Positions 17,882-27,069 of a stretch of 59,934 bases of DNA are shown here, one piece after another. The position numbers and the translations under genes are program-made. How positions within the stretch are numbered: position 1 is the stretch's first letter; every line of letters begins with the position of its first letter. The notes under the pieces were generated by a model. The model saw only the letters and a list, made by a program, of their open reading frames with translations, did no database searches and was not told where the DNA came from. The DNA comes from Blastocatellia bacterium (GTDB lineage Bacteria; Acidobacteriota; Blastocatellia; Chloracidobacteriales; Chloracidobacteriaceae), in the NCBI GenBank assembly GCA_019695185.1, contig JAIBAN010000047.1:1-59934 (forward strand), in the 5' to 3' direction.

Positions 17882-18406
17882 ATGTTTCCCTTTTTTAAGA
17901 AAAAAGACGGGCCTCGTGAGCGGCAGTCGAAAAAAATTCGGGTTTTGTTTGTCTGTACCGGCAACATTTGCCGGTCCCCCACTGCCGAAGGCGTGTTCCA
18001 GCGCATGGTGGACCAATTTGGACTTTCCGAGGTTGTCGAAGTGGATTCTGCCGGCACTCAGGATTATCACGTTGGTGCCGCCCCTGACCGGCGGGCACAA
18101 CAGGCTGCTCTCAAACGAGGCGTTGATTTAAGCCGCCTGCGCGCCCGTGAGGTTGAGCGCGAAGACCTCAAGCAATTTGATTACATTTTGGCCATGGACC
18201 AGGGGCACGAACGCTATCTGCGAAACATGTGCCCACGGGGAAATGAGCATAAAATCAAGCTTTTTCTGGAATTTGCTCCGCACCTGCACATGCTGGACGT
18301 TCCCGACCCTTATTATGGCGCGGATGACAATTTTGAGACGGTCCTTGATTTGGTCGAAGTCGCTGCCAAGGGGTTGCTGGCCGACATTCAATGGAGGCAC
18401 CTCTAA
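17882..18406 (+). CDS. Low-molecular-weight protein phosphatase
   Basis: 174 residues from ATG 17882 with AGAGGA upstream. The P-loop VLFVCTGNICRSPTAEGVF carries the CX5R signature. EVDSAGT and a late VPDPYYGADDNFE, which supplies the catalytic Asp and downstream Tyr pair, complete the LMW-PTP fold. It could be a Tyr phosphatase partnering a kinase, or an Arg phosphatase; the Thr after the P-loop Cys is seen in bacterial arginine phosphatases and the question is open. It is convergent with the kinase-SUMF1 gene, a suggestive but unproven neighbour. Confidence 0.9.
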   Translation: MFPFFKKKDGPRERQSKKIRVLFVCTGNICRSPTAEGVFQRMVDQFGLSEVVEVDSAGTQDYHVGAAPDRRAQQAALKRGVDLSRLRAREVEREDLKQFDYILAMDQGHERYLRNMCPRGNEHKIKLFLEFAPHLHMLDVPDPYYGADDNFETVLDLVEVAAKGLLADIQWRHL

Positions 18407-18413
18407 AACCGCA

Positions 18414-18509
18414 AGGACTGAGGGCTGAGGACTGAGGACCGAGTTGTAAATTTGGAGTGCGGTGACAAGTCCCCGCACTCCAAAATCCTTCTTTCCCAGT
18501 CCTCAGTCC
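18414..18509. repeat. GGACTGA inverted pair with a nested hairpin terminator
   Basis: Left arm 18414-18443 has four variant copies (GGACTGA, GGGCTGA, GGACCGA). The right arm, about 18497-18509, has two CAGTCCT copies. Between them, 18451-18484 forms a perfect 12-bp stem (TTTGGAGTGCGG with CCGCACTCCAAA), preceded by GTTGTAAA. It lies between convergent genes and fits a bidirectional terminator. Confidence 0.88.
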
Positions 18510-18516
18510 CTCTTTA

Positions 18517-20532
18517 TTATTTGCCAACGGTTTTGGCACAACGAAAGCCAATATCGCTGCTGCGGGCGGTGGGCAACATCCAATGCCGGAAGGAAACCCG
18601 CAACGAGGCTTTACCGCCTTCGGCAGAACCACCCCGGAGCACTCGTTCCTTGCCCTCGGCTGGGCCGGTGGGATTGGCGGGCGGAGCCACCCGGTAATAG
18701 TCAGCGTCGTACCAGTCGCGGCACCATTCCCAGACATTCCCGGTCATGTCATACACTCCATAGGCATTGGGGAAATACGACGCCACCCGGACCGGGTGTT
18801 GAAGTCCAAAATTGGCATGGAAGGGGGTAATGTCGTCGCCCCAGGGAAAGAGCTTTCCTTCCAATCCGCCGCGCGCTGCTTTTTCCCATTCCGCTTCGGT
18901 CGGCAGCCGTTTTCCCACCCAGGCGGCATAGGCAACTGCATCTTCCCAACTGACATTGATGACCGGAAAATCAGGCTTTTTATGGAAATAGTCCAAATCC
19001 GTCCGGGGACCGGCAGGAAAAGCGCGTCCGGTTTTTTCGCAAAAACGGCGAAACTGGGCGTTGGTAACTTCGGTCTTGTCAATAAAAAAGGCATCCAGAA
19101 AAACCAGATGGGGTGGGCGTTCGTTGGGCAGACCGGCGCTGCTGCCCATCTGAAAATAACCTGCCGGAACATAGGCCATGTCTTTGGGAACCAGGATTTC
19201 CGGTGGCACGACAATGGTTGGATAGGCTGGCTGCGGGGCTTTTTTCCATTCTCCGGAAAGGCCTTTTTTCCCGGTCAGGCTGGGATTGCTGGGCGAGCTG
19301 TTTCGAATCACCGTGGTGCATTCCGACTCTGAGGAAATTGGCGTCGGGTCGGCTGTGTCCGGAATCGGAGCCGTGATGGTGGGAGGCACCAGCACGGTTG
19401 GTTGGAGCGAGATGGCCGCCGGGTCGGTTTCGGGAAGCGGTGCTTCCGTCAGTGTTGCCGGCAAGGCCGGTTTCTTAAAATCAAGGTCCACCTGAATGCG
19501 TGAACTGCTGGTGAGAACCGGTGTGCTCCAGGCATTTTCGGCAATCACCCCTTTAGCCAGATAATCCTCAATCCCGACCGCCACCTCAGCGGCGGAACCC
19601 GGACGTTCCTGCGGTTTTTTCCGGATGCACCGCATCACGAGGTCGGCAATTTCCGGCGCAAGTTGCGGACAGGTTTCCAGAATTGGACGAGGTTGGCGGG
19701 TTTCGTGGGCAATTGCCACTGCCATGGTGGGACCGACAAATGGGGCCTCTCCTGCCAGCATTTCATAGAGGATGATGCCCAGGCTGTAAATATCGGAAGT
19801 CGGAGCCACCTCGCGCCCCCCGCATTGTTCAGGTGACATGTAGCGCGGCGTGCCCAGCATAATTCCTGTGTCGGTCAGACTTGTCAGCTCCAGGTCCACT
19901 TGGTCCATCAGTTTGGCGATGCCAAAATCAAGCACTTTGACCACATTGTCATGGCCGGGTACCTTTTCCAGAAAGATATTGGCGGGTTTCAAATCGCGGT
20001 GGATAACACCTTCACGATGGGCACTTTCCACCGCCCAGGCCACCTGCCGCATGATGGCCAACGCCTGCCGGACTTCCATCCGGGGACCGCTTTTCAGTCG
20101 TGAGCGGAGGCTTTGGCCCTCCAGGTATTCCATCACCAGATAGGCAATGTCGCCTTCCAGGGTGCCAAACCCGGTGACCGCCACCACATTTGGATGCAGA
20201 ATCCGTCCGGCTGCCCGTGCTTCGCGCCGAAACCGGGCCAGACAGGAAAGCCAATAGTCGCGCACATCCACAATCTGGGTCAGCAGCGAAGGGTGCAGAA
20301 CTTTGGTCGGATGCAAAATTTTCAGTGCCACCGGTCGCTCGATGTCCAGTTGCAAGGCCCGGTAAACAACCCCGTGCGCTCCCTCGCCCAATTTGGCATC
20401 AAGCCGGAATTTGCCATCCAGCACCTGTCCAACCAGCGAGTCGAAATTGAAGGACGACAAAACCTGCCCGTCAATTGGACAAAAGGTAATGGCATCGGGA
20501 TATTCAGTTTGGCATCTTTGGCAACGGCGCAT
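18517..20532 (-). CDS. Ser/Thr protein kinase fused to a SUMF1/formylglycine-enzyme-like domain
   Basis: 671 residues from ATG 20532 (a TTG lies at 20640). It starts with a zinc-ribbon-like CQRCQTEYPDAITFCPIDG. The kinase domain spans about residues 38-310 with GEGAHGVVYRA, VALKIL, VIHRDLKPANIFLE, DFGIAKL and GTPRYMSPEQC, so all catalytic motifs are present. A Pro/Ser/Thr-rich linker leads to a SUMF1 domain at about 460-670 (MAYVPAGYFQMGSS, FIDKTEVTNAQFRRFC, VSWEDAVAYAAWVGKRLPTE, NVWEWCRDWYDADYY, RVLRGGSAEGG, IGFRCAK). Kinase-SUMF1 fusions are known. Without a transmembrane segment this looks cytosolic. It is 299 bp downstream of a TPR-CHAT gene. Confidence 0.93.
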   Translation of the reverse strand: MRRCQRCQTEYPDAITFCPIDGQVLSSFNFDSLVGQVLDGKFRLDAKLGEGAHGVVYRALQLDIERPVALKILHPTKVLHPSLLTQIVDVRDYWLSCLARFRREARAAGRILHPNVVAVTGFGTLEGDIAYLVMEYLEGQSLRSRLKSGPRMEVRQALAIMRQVAWAVESAHREGVIHRDLKPANIFLEKVPGHDNVVKVLDFGIAKLMDQVDLELTSLTDTGIMLGTPRYMSPEQCGGREVAPTSDIYSLGIILYEMLAGEAPFVGPTMAVAIAHETRQPRPILETCPQLAPEIADLVMRCIRKKPQERPGSAAEVAVGIEDYLAKGVIAENAWSTPVLTSSSRIQVDLDFKKPALPATLTEAPLPETDPAAISLQPTVLVPPTITAPIPDTADPTPISSESECTTVIRNSSPSNPSLTGKKGLSGEWKKAPQPAYPTIVVPPEILVPKDMAYVPAGYFQMGSSAGLPNERPPHLVFLDAFFIDKTEVTNAQFRRFCEKTGRAFPAGPRTDLDYFHKKPDFPVINVSWEDAVAYAAWVGKRLPTEAEWEKAARGGLEGKLFPWGDDITPFHANFGLQHPVRVASYFPNAYGVYDMTGNVWEWCRDWYDADYYRVAPPANPTGPAEGKERVLRGGSAEGGKASLRVSFRHWMLPTARSSDIGFRCAKTVGK

Positions 20533-20762
20533 GCTGGATTGGGTTGTTGGTTTTGTAGTTGGGTTTGAGAGTTGTTCGTTTTGCGTCTGACGAGGTAATT
20601 GTGCCGCATCCCGTGCCGACTGGCGAGTCGTTACCAACAAAAAATGCAGCCATCAGCCGGAGGCTTGATTTGCACCCTAGGTAAATTACACCAAGCTGTG
20701 GATGAGGGTTCCGGTTGCCGGTTGGCTGGCTTGGGAAAGGTCGGTCTCTGAATCTCAGGAAA

Positions 20763-20785
20763 AGGGTTTTCAAGCTTGAAACCCT
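20763..20785 (-). terminator. Candidate terminator hairpin after the TPR-CHAT gene
   Basis: AGGGTTT, CAAGCTTG and AAACCCT form a near-perfect palindrome with one bulged base. On the minus strand it is followed by CCCTTTTCC. It sits 47 bp beyond the stop of the 20832-24317 gene. The T-run is short, so this is moderate evidence. The rest of the 299-bp spacer 20533-20831 shows nothing else I can name. Confidence 0.5.
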
Positions 20786-20831
20786 AAGCCTTGATTCCGA
20801 ACCCACTTTGGGGTTTCAGCTAAACCGCTTG

Positions 20832-23800
20832 TTAGCGCCACTCTCCTTGCATAACAAAAGCGGCCCAGAAAAACGGGGCCCGCCAGCGTTTTTGTTTGAG
20901 CATGGTTAGTTGCGCCTTGCGGAGGGCGGCTGCCGGTCGCACGTGCTGTTCACCTAAAATTTCCTGATAAAAGGTTTTCATGAGTTCTGCGGAAGCCCGG
21001 TCGTCAATATTCCAGAGGCTGGCGACGACTCTGGCTGCACCAGCATACATAAATCCGCGTGTCAGGCTAATCAGTCCTTCGCCCCGGACGGATTTGCCCA
21101 ACCCCGTCTGACAGGCGCTGAGGACCACCATCTCCACCGGCAGTTGTAAATTGTAAATCTCCGGCAGACGCAGAAAACCGTCTTGCGGACGACCATTTTC
21201 GTCAAGTTGCGCCAGGACGATGCCGGATAACTCCGGATGTTCCTCGTTGGCCAGACTGTGGGTGGCAAAATGCACAAACTGGAACCCGGCCAGCACCCCA
21301 TTGGTTGCCACCTTCCGGTTGGCGGCAAATCCGGTGGCTTTGAGTGTTTTATCCGGTGGGAGCAAGGCGGCAATTGCTTCGCTTTCAAGTTGAGAAAACT
21401 GGAGTCGGGAAAATCTGGGCCCCTGGTTTTTAGTGGAAAGTCGTTTGTTGATGGATTGACTCACATTTTGCGGGGCGTCCGGACCTTGCTTCGCGGTTGG
21501 AAAGGTCAGCCGGGAATCAGTCGCATCAAATACGGGGTCCGCCAGAATCGCCACCGTTTGAGCGGCTGGCAGGCGGTGTGTCTCTTCTTTGCGAATCAGG
21601 TCAAGGGCATTTAATGAAGGCAGCGTAACAATTTCGTGCTTTTCCAGCAAAAAGGGAGGGGAACTGGCAGTCAAACCGGATGGGGACCCTGAACCCTGCG
21701 GCTCCGGCAGCGCGGCGAACGGGACATATTCAAGAACTTCATCCGGAATGATGGCCAATCGTTTGGTTCCCAGGTGTGCGGCTGCCGGTTCCAGCAACAT
21801 GGCGCTCAGGCGGGCGGCTTCCCGGTCATACTCACCATCGGCCCGGAGCACCCGCTGGGCGTAGGTTTCCGCCTTTTCCCCTTCGTTTGGTTGACGGGCC
21901 GTCAGCAGGCGATAGACCTTGAGCACCTGGGTTTCGATTTCCGCCCGCGACGGCAAGACAAAGCTGGTGAGGGAATCAGGGGTCACCAACCACAGGTAGC
22001 TTCGTTCCGCCCCCAGCGAATAGCGCAACAGCAATGTGTCGGGGTCTAAAATCCGCGCCCGGATTTGCGCCAGATTCAAAGGGGTTGGCTGAACCAGAGC
22101 CGTATAGCGGGGGCTTTGCTGGCGAATCAGTGTGCGGACCTCCATCAGTTCCCGGCGCAGTTCGCTCATTTCCTCTTGCAAGCGGGAAAACCGGGATTCC
22201 ATTCCGGGTTGACCGGCCAATTGGCCGGCCCGACTGGTTTTGTCGTTCAGGCGTTGTTGCAGGTCCCGTTCGCGGGCCACCAGTTGCGGGTTGGCTCCCT
22301 GGCGGATATCGGCCCGGCTCTCCGTCAGTACGTCCGCCAGGCTGCGGGCACGTGCCTGGCCACAGACCTGGAGCGCTTTTTCCTGGCAAGCCGGGTCATT
22401 GGTCTGTTCATACAACCGCATCAGAATATCAATATAGAGGTCAAAATAATCCTGCACAGTCGCAAAAAAGGAAGTTCGCAGTTCGTGGCTGACCACTTTC
22501 CCCCGCTGGATTTCGACAATCCGAAGCGCCTCTTCGATGGAGTCACGGGCTATGGTCAAGTGGTCCTGGCTGGCTTCCAGACTGGCCACCAGATAAAGCA
22601 GATTGGCCTCGTTGGGTTTATCCTGAAGAGCCCGGCTGATGGTGAGGGCGTGCTGGTAATGGTCGTGGGCCTGGGAAAGTCGGCCTTTACGCCATTCCAG
22701 GTCACCCAGGTTGGAGACAATTATCAACTCGGACCAGCGGTCAGCCTCCGCGCGGGCCAGCCGGAGGCCCTGTTGGAAAAGGCGCTGACTGCGGCTGAAC
22801 TGTCCGGCGTCACTGTATTCACAGGCAATGTTTTCCAGGGCCAGGATGATTCCACCGGGCGATTTGAGGCGGCGGTGCAGCGCCAAGGCCCGGAAAAAAT
22901 AGGAAAGGGCCTTTTGTTTTTGCCCCTGGATACTGAGCAAATGCCCGATGTTATTGAGCGTCGTGGCTTCGCCGGGACGGTTGACGGTGGTGCGGAAAAT
23001 TGACAGGGCCTGCCGCAACAACCCCAGGGCTTGGGCCGGTTCTCCCAGGCTTTCATAGATGTTTGCCAGATTGTTGAGCGCCAGCCCTTCGCCATACTGG
23101 CTCTGAACCCGGCGACTGAGGGCAAGCGCCTCCTGGCCGTAATCAAGCGCCGTTTGAAATTCTCCCAGGGAAATGTGAAACAGGCTGAGGTTGTTGAGGG
23201 CAACGGCCTCATTTGCCTGACTTTTCATGGCGCGCAAAATCACCAGGGCCCGGTTGAGGGCGCTCAGTGCTTTCCGTTTTTCTCCCATGTCGTCATAAAT
23301 GAGAGAGAGGTTGTTCAAGGTGGTGGAAATTTCCCCTTGCTCATCAAACCGTTCAAAGACCGCCAGCGCCTGTTCAAGTATGGTCTGAGCCTGAGTTAGA
23401 TTTCCCAAACTGCGCAGCGACAACCCCAGGTTATTGAGCAGAACCGCCTCCATAACGGCATCGTCCAGTCGTTTCCAGAGGGTCTGCCCTTGCTGGGCAC
23501 ATTCCAGCGCCTGCGTGGATTCCCCCAGCGTGTCAAGCGTGGAACTCAAAAACGTCAGGCTGAGGGCCTGGCCATAGAGGTCGCCGCTGGTCTGGCTCAA
23601 TTGATAAGCCCGCCGGAGGGCAGTGGCGGAAGCATGATACCGGTCACAGGTGCTTTCAATCACGCCTTGTTGAATCAGCGCTTGAATTTCCAACTCCAGC
23701 AAACCTGCCTGCCGGGCAAGATTCCGACTGTGCAAGGTCTTTTCCAAAGCCTTTCCCAATGCCCCCGCCGTTTCTTCCCCGGTTTCTTCCTCCGCCTCGA

Positions 23801-24317
23801 AAAACGCCTGGAATGCCTGTTCATCAAGGTGGTCAAGTGCCGTGGCCGGACGTATTCCGGTGATGGTGACCCGGTATTTTCCGGGGACGGCCTTGGCGTT
23901 CCGGGAATTGATTTCCAGCCGGTAGGTGCCGGTTTGGCGGGCAATCCATTGAAAGGAAAACTGTTGCCGGATGCCATACAGTTCCGAGTTCCAGACTGGC
24001 CGGTCTTCCGGGTCAAAAAGATGAAATTCGATACCAGCCCCAGCTTCCTCAAGCCGGGCCAGGCAATTGTGGTTCACCTCAAGGGGAATCAGAAATTGTT
24101 GCCTTTCGTTACCGGCCAGCGTTGACTCAGCCGGGATTCCGGCGTTCCAGGCAATCGGCTTTGGGGGAGGCAGCGGAGCGGAAGTTTCCTGAGCCAAGCC
24201 AAGTTCGGGCAGTACCAGAAAGAGAAACAGAAACAGGCCCGCCAGGGGCCTGCTTCCGTTCAGCAAATTGGAAAACCGGAAAAGTGAAAAACTAATTCTG
24301 CGGGTTTGGATGGTCAT
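20832..24317 (-). CDS. Secreted TPR-CHAT protein (caspase/separase-like peptidase fold)
   Basis: 1,161 residues from ATG 24317. A signal peptide ends near LPELGLAQ (about residue 43). A PPC-like beta-sandwich (about 65-155; LAGNERQQFLIPLEVNHN, then TGTYRLEINS) precedes many TPR units (about 200-640; ALNNLSLFHISLGEFQTALDY type). A helical linker leads to a C-terminal CHAT domain. The catalytic dyad is visible: HFATHSLANEEHPE (His about 1020) and VVLSACQTGLG (Cys about 1069), followed by GFMYAGAARVVASLWNIDD. Such proteins are Cys peptidases of the caspase-like clan. Export and the TPR array suggest recognition of a partner outside the cytoplasm. It lies upstream of the kinase-SUMF1 gene. Confidence 0.93.
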   Translation of the reverse strand: MTIQTRRISFSLFRFSNLLNGSRPLAGLFLFLFLVLPELGLAQETSAPLPPPKPIAWNAGIPAESTLAGNERQQFLIPLEVNHNCLARLEEAGAGIEFHLFDPEDRPVWNSELYGIRQQFSFQWIARQTGTYRLEINSRNAKAVPGKYRVTITGIRPATALDHLDEQAFQAFFEAEEETGEETAGALGKALEKTLHSRNLARQAGLLELEIQALIQQGVIESTCDRYHASATALRRAYQLSQTSGDLYGQALSLTFLSSTLDTLGESTQALECAQQGQTLWKRLDDAVMEAVLLNNLGLSLRSLGNLTQAQTILEQALAVFERFDEQGEISTTLNNLSLIYDDMGEKRKALSALNRALVILRAMKSQANEAVALNNLSLFHISLGEFQTALDYGQEALALSRRVQSQYGEGLALNNLANIYESLGEPAQALGLLRQALSIFRTTVNRPGEATTLNNIGHLLSIQGQKQKALSYFFRALALHRRLKSPGGIILALENIACEYSDAGQFSRSQRLFQQGLRLARAEADRWSELIIVSNLGDLEWRKGRLSQAHDHYQHALTISRALQDKPNEANLLYLVASLEASQDHLTIARDSIEEALRIVEIQRGKVVSHELRTSFFATVQDYFDLYIDILMRLYEQTNDPACQEKALQVCGQARARSLADVLTESRADIRQGANPQLVARERDLQQRLNDKTSRAGQLAGQPGMESRFSRLQEEMSELRRELMEVRTLIRQQSPRYTALVQPTPLNLAQIRARILDPDTLLLRYSLGAERSYLWLVTPDSLTSFVLPSRAEIETQVLKVYRLLTARQPNEGEKAETYAQRVLRADGEYDREAARLSAMLLEPAAAHLGTKRLAIIPDEVLEYVPFAALPEPQGSGSPSGLTASSPPFLLEKHEIVTLPSLNALDLIRKEETHRLPAAQTVAILADPVFDATDSRLTFPTAKQGPDAPQNVSQSINKRLSTKNQGPRFSRLQFSQLESEAIAALLPPDKTLKATGFAANRKVATNGVLAGFQFVHFATHSLANEEHPELSGIVLAQLDENGRPQDGFLRLPEIYNLQLPVEMVVLSACQTGLGKSVRGEGLISLTRGFMYAGAARVVASLWNIDDRASAELMKTFYQEILGEQHVRPAAALRKAQLTMLKQKRWRAPFFWAAFVMQGEWR

Positions 24318-24419
24318 GCTGAATGTCTCATTGCCCAGGCTTTAACCGAATGCTTCGCACGTCGCAATCCAGCCTTTCAGGCACGACTGACTCCAAACTC
24401 CAAACGAAGACCTCAGAAC

Positions 24420-25445
24420 TCAGGGAAAGACAACCAGAGCTTTAAGCACTTCGCGGGCCTCTGCCATTTTTTCAAAGGCAGCGGTGGTTTCATGCAGCGG
24501 ATAGCGGTGCGTCACCAGTTTTTCCGCTGTAATGACACCCTTTTCAATCAAATCAAGGGCTTCACGAGTATCGTCCGGACCGCAGGAGTAGCTGGAAACC
24601 AGCGAAATTTCATTGAAATAGAGGTGAAAAGGCTTAACCGTCAGGGTTTCTTCGGGTGGGGTTCCCATAAAGAAAACCACGGTTCCCCCTTTGGCGGCGC
24701 ACCGAATCCCTAAATCCATGACCGGCGCACTGCCGGGGCCGACAATTACCACGTCGGCCAGCTTCCCCTCGGTTTCTGCGGAGAGACGTTCAACCAAGTC
24801 TTCGCGGGTGGGGTTGATGACGACATCCGCTCCGAATTCGCGGGCCCGCTCGCAACGGTAATCCACCAAATCGGCCCCGATAATTTTTCCGGCCCCGTAA
24901 TGTTTCGCCAGCAGGACGTTCATTTGTCCCATGATACCGAGTCCGATAATTAAAATTGTATCGCCCGGTTTCAGATTGGAGCGTTTGATGGATTTGACGG
25001 AGCAGGCCGTCGGTTCGGTCAGGGCTCCATCCTCAAAGGAAATCGAATCGGGCAGTTTCAATGTGTCGTTCGCCAGATTGGTTTCCGGCACCAGAAAATA
25101 TTCGGCAATTCCGCCGGGAATGATTTTGGTGGCTTTCCAGACGGCACATTGCACGTAATTGCCTTTTTCACATTGGCGGCAATTGAAACAGGGGGCATGG
25201 TGGTGGACAAACACCCGGTCTCCGACTTTGAATTTGTCCACTTCGGCACCCACGGCGGCAATCACCCCGGCGGGTTCATGCCCAAGCACAATCGGGGCTT
25301 TGCGTTTGATATACCAAGGGGTGACATCGCCGGAGCAGACTCCGCAGGCTTTGGCCTGAACCAGGGCTTCGCGGGGACCAACTTCGGGAAGGGGCATCTC
25401 TTCGATGCGAATATCGTGAAAATCGTAAATGCGGGCAACTTTCAT
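24420..25445 (-). CDS. Zinc-dependent alcohol dehydrogenase, MDR family
   Basis: 341 residues from ATG 25445. The catalytic zinc site is ACGVCSGDVTPWY with GHEPAGV, and the structural zinc loop is CFNCRQCEKGNYVQC (four Cys). The Rossmann motif is ILIIGLGIMGQMNVLLAKHYG. Length and motifs fit the sorbitol/threonine dehydrogenase branch; the substrate cannot be read. The GAGGACTGA array begins about 10 bp upstream, and I see no Shine-Dalgarno match. A second, divergent paralogue lies next upstream on the same strand. Confidence 0.92.
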   Translation of the reverse strand: MKVARIYDFHDIRIEEMPLPEVGPREALVQAKACGVCSGDVTPWYIKRKAPIVLGHEPAGVIAAVGAEVDKFKVGDRVFVHHHAPCFNCRQCEKGNYVQCAVWKATKIIPGGIAEYFLVPETNLANDTLKLPDSISFEDGALTEPTACSVKSIKRSNLKPGDTILIIGLGIMGQMNVLLAKHYGAGKIIGADLVDYRCERAREFGADVVINPTREDLVERLSAETEGKLADVVIVGPGSAPVMDLGIRCAAKGGTVVFFMGTPPEETLTVKPFHLYFNEISLVSSYSCGPDDTREALDLIEKGVITAEKLVTHRYPLHETTAAFEKMAEAREVLKALVVFP

Positions 25446-25454
25446 AAAAAGCGA

Positions 25455-25574
25455 AGGACTGAGGACTGAGGACTGAGGAGCATCTCCTCAACAATGAAGC
25501 AGGTTAGCTTACAAACGCTTCGGTTGCCAAAAACTCAGTCCTCAGTCCTCAGTCCTCAGTCCTCAGTCCTCAGT
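25455..25574. repeat. GGACTGA inverted pair between the two dehydrogenase genes
   Basis: Left arm 25455-25479 (three to four copies of GGACTGA) and right arm 25534-25574 (about six copies of TCAGTCC) enclose a 54-bp middle. The right arm ends 3 bp before the stop of the upstream dehydrogenase gene. The left arm is the leader of the downstream one. Confidence 0.93.
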
Positions 25575-25577
25575 AAA

Positions 25578-26705
25578 TTAGGGAATGACAGCGCACTTGA
25601 TGCAGTCGCTGTTTTGGAGCAGATCAAACACTTCACAGAGTTGTTCCAGTTTGTACTGGCCGGTGATGAGCTTGCGACCTGGAATTTGATGGTCAGTGAT
25701 CAAATCGTAGGCTTTCCGGACGGATAAGGGCGTCATGTGGAAAGGGCTGTGGAGGGTGATTTGATCGTAGTGAATGCGATGTGTGTCAAAGGTGACCGTA
25801 GTGCCTTTTTTGCAGCCGCCGAAGAGAATGACATCCCCGCCCCGGCGGGTCATGCGGACAGCGGATTCCCAGACTTCGGGTTTGCCGGTACATTCAATCA
25901 CGGCGTCGGCTCCGCGCCCTTTGGTCAATTCGAGAACGGCCTCTTCGGTTTCCATGGTTGAAACATCAATCACATGGGACGCCCCCAGGGTCTGGGCCAT
26001 TTGCAAGCGGAAGGGCCGTCTGCCGGCCACAATCACATTTTGGACGCCATAGGCTTTAAGGGCGACCAGAAAGAGCAACCCGATGGCCCCACTGCCGATG
26101 ATAACCACCGTGTCTTCCGGATACCAGACGGATTTTTTCTCAAATCCGTGCAGGACACAGGCCAATGGTTCCAGGAGGGCAGCTTCAAGGAAGTCCACGT
26201 CTGCCGGTTTATGAAACATGTTTTGCCGGACAATCCGTTCCGGAATTTTGATGTATTCAGCGTAAGCACCCAACACCATGGTGCTCATAATTGTATCGCA
26301 GAGGTTGCCCTGGTCGCGGCGGCAATAATAGCAATCGCCACACGGAGCCGAATGGGTGGACATGACCATGTCGCCTTCGCGGAAACGAGTCACACCGGGA
26401 CCGACTTCGGCAATTTCACCGGAAAATTCGTGTCCAAAGAGCGTGGGCATGGGAAACTTTGGGTGTCCCCGCAAAAATGCCTTCAAATCGGTGCCACAGG
26501 TGAGGGCGGTCCGGACCCGGACGACAACGCCTCCAGGTTCAGGTCTTGGTTTCGGGACTTCCCGAAACTCAATCCGACCGGGTTCAACCAGGACGTGGGC
26601 GAGCATGGTTTGGGCAGAGGAGAGGGGAGCTAAATATCCCAACGGCGGCTCTTCGAGTTCGGTTGGGGCATACGGCGAGAGCGTACTGAGTGAAGTATGT
26701 GTCAT
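25578..26705 (-). CDS. Second zinc-dependent alcohol dehydrogenase, MDR family
   Basis: 375 residues from ATG 26705, or 342 if translation starts at the ATG of LAHVLVEPGRIEF (26606), which matches the usual domain start. TCGTDLKAFLRG with GHEFSGEIAEVG forms the catalytic zinc site. CGDCYYCRRDQGNLC is the structural zinc loop. The cofactor fold is VVIIGSGAIGLLFLVALKAYG. It resembles the sorbitol/alcohol branch but is clearly diverged from its neighbour; a two-step polyol or alcohol oxidation is possible but not shown. Confidence 0.9.
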   Translation of the reverse strand: MTHTSLSTLSPYAPTELEEPPLGYLAPLSSAQTMLAHVLVEPGRIEFREVPKPRPEPGGVVVRVRTALTCGTDLKAFLRGHPKFPMPTLFGHEFSGEIAEVGPGVTRFREGDMVMSTHSAPCGDCYYCRRDQGNLCDTIMSTMVLGAYAEYIKIPERIVRQNMFHKPADVDFLEAALLEPLACVLHGFEKKSVWYPEDTVVIIGSGAIGLLFLVALKAYGVQNVIVAGRRPFRLQMAQTLGASHVIDVSTMETEEAVLELTKGRGADAVIECTGKPEVWESAVRMTRRGGDVILFGGCKKGTTVTFDTHRIHYDQITLHSPFHMTPLSVRKAYDLITDHQIPGRKLITGQYKLEQLCEVFDLLQNSDCIKCAVIP

Positions 26706-27012
26706 TGCAAAAAAGCCGAAATTGAAAATCTCCGTAAAAATCAGGCAGCATTTTGCCTGTCAAGACCCACTGTGGCAAGTCAACTCGGGAGAAATCAACG
26801 CCAGTGTTGGGGTTTGGCAAGGTTTTGGTTGCTTGAAGGCGGAGCCGGGTGGTTCAGTCGTTTGCCTGAAAACAGACAAACAGCCCAAAAATTTCTTTTC
26901 GGAAAGAGATTTTTTGTCGTGCTCACAATAAAGGGCTTTGTGATGTAAAGTCAATAATTTTCTTGCTGTTACAAGACGAAACAGCGATGTGGCGAAGTGT
27001 CAAAAGAAAGAA

Positions 27013-27042
27013 GGTCAAAGGTGTTGGGAAACACCTTTGACC
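27013..27042 (-). terminator. Intrinsic terminator of the YVTN-cytochrome gene
   Basis: A perfect 13-bp stem (GGTCAAAGGTGTT with AACACCTTTGACC) and a short loop. On the minus strand it is followed by TTCTTTCTTTTG. It sits 27 bp past the stop codon of the 27070-29439 gene. The rest of the 364-bp spacer 26706-27069 shows no gene or repeat. Confidence 0.88.
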
Positions 27043-27069
27043 TCAGTTGGCTGACAGCTACCGAACCGG

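Noticed and set aside
20832..24317. CRISPR type III-E Craspase (TPR-CHAT effector)
   Set aside because: Signal peptide and PPC-like domain mark an exported protein, and no cas genes are nearby.
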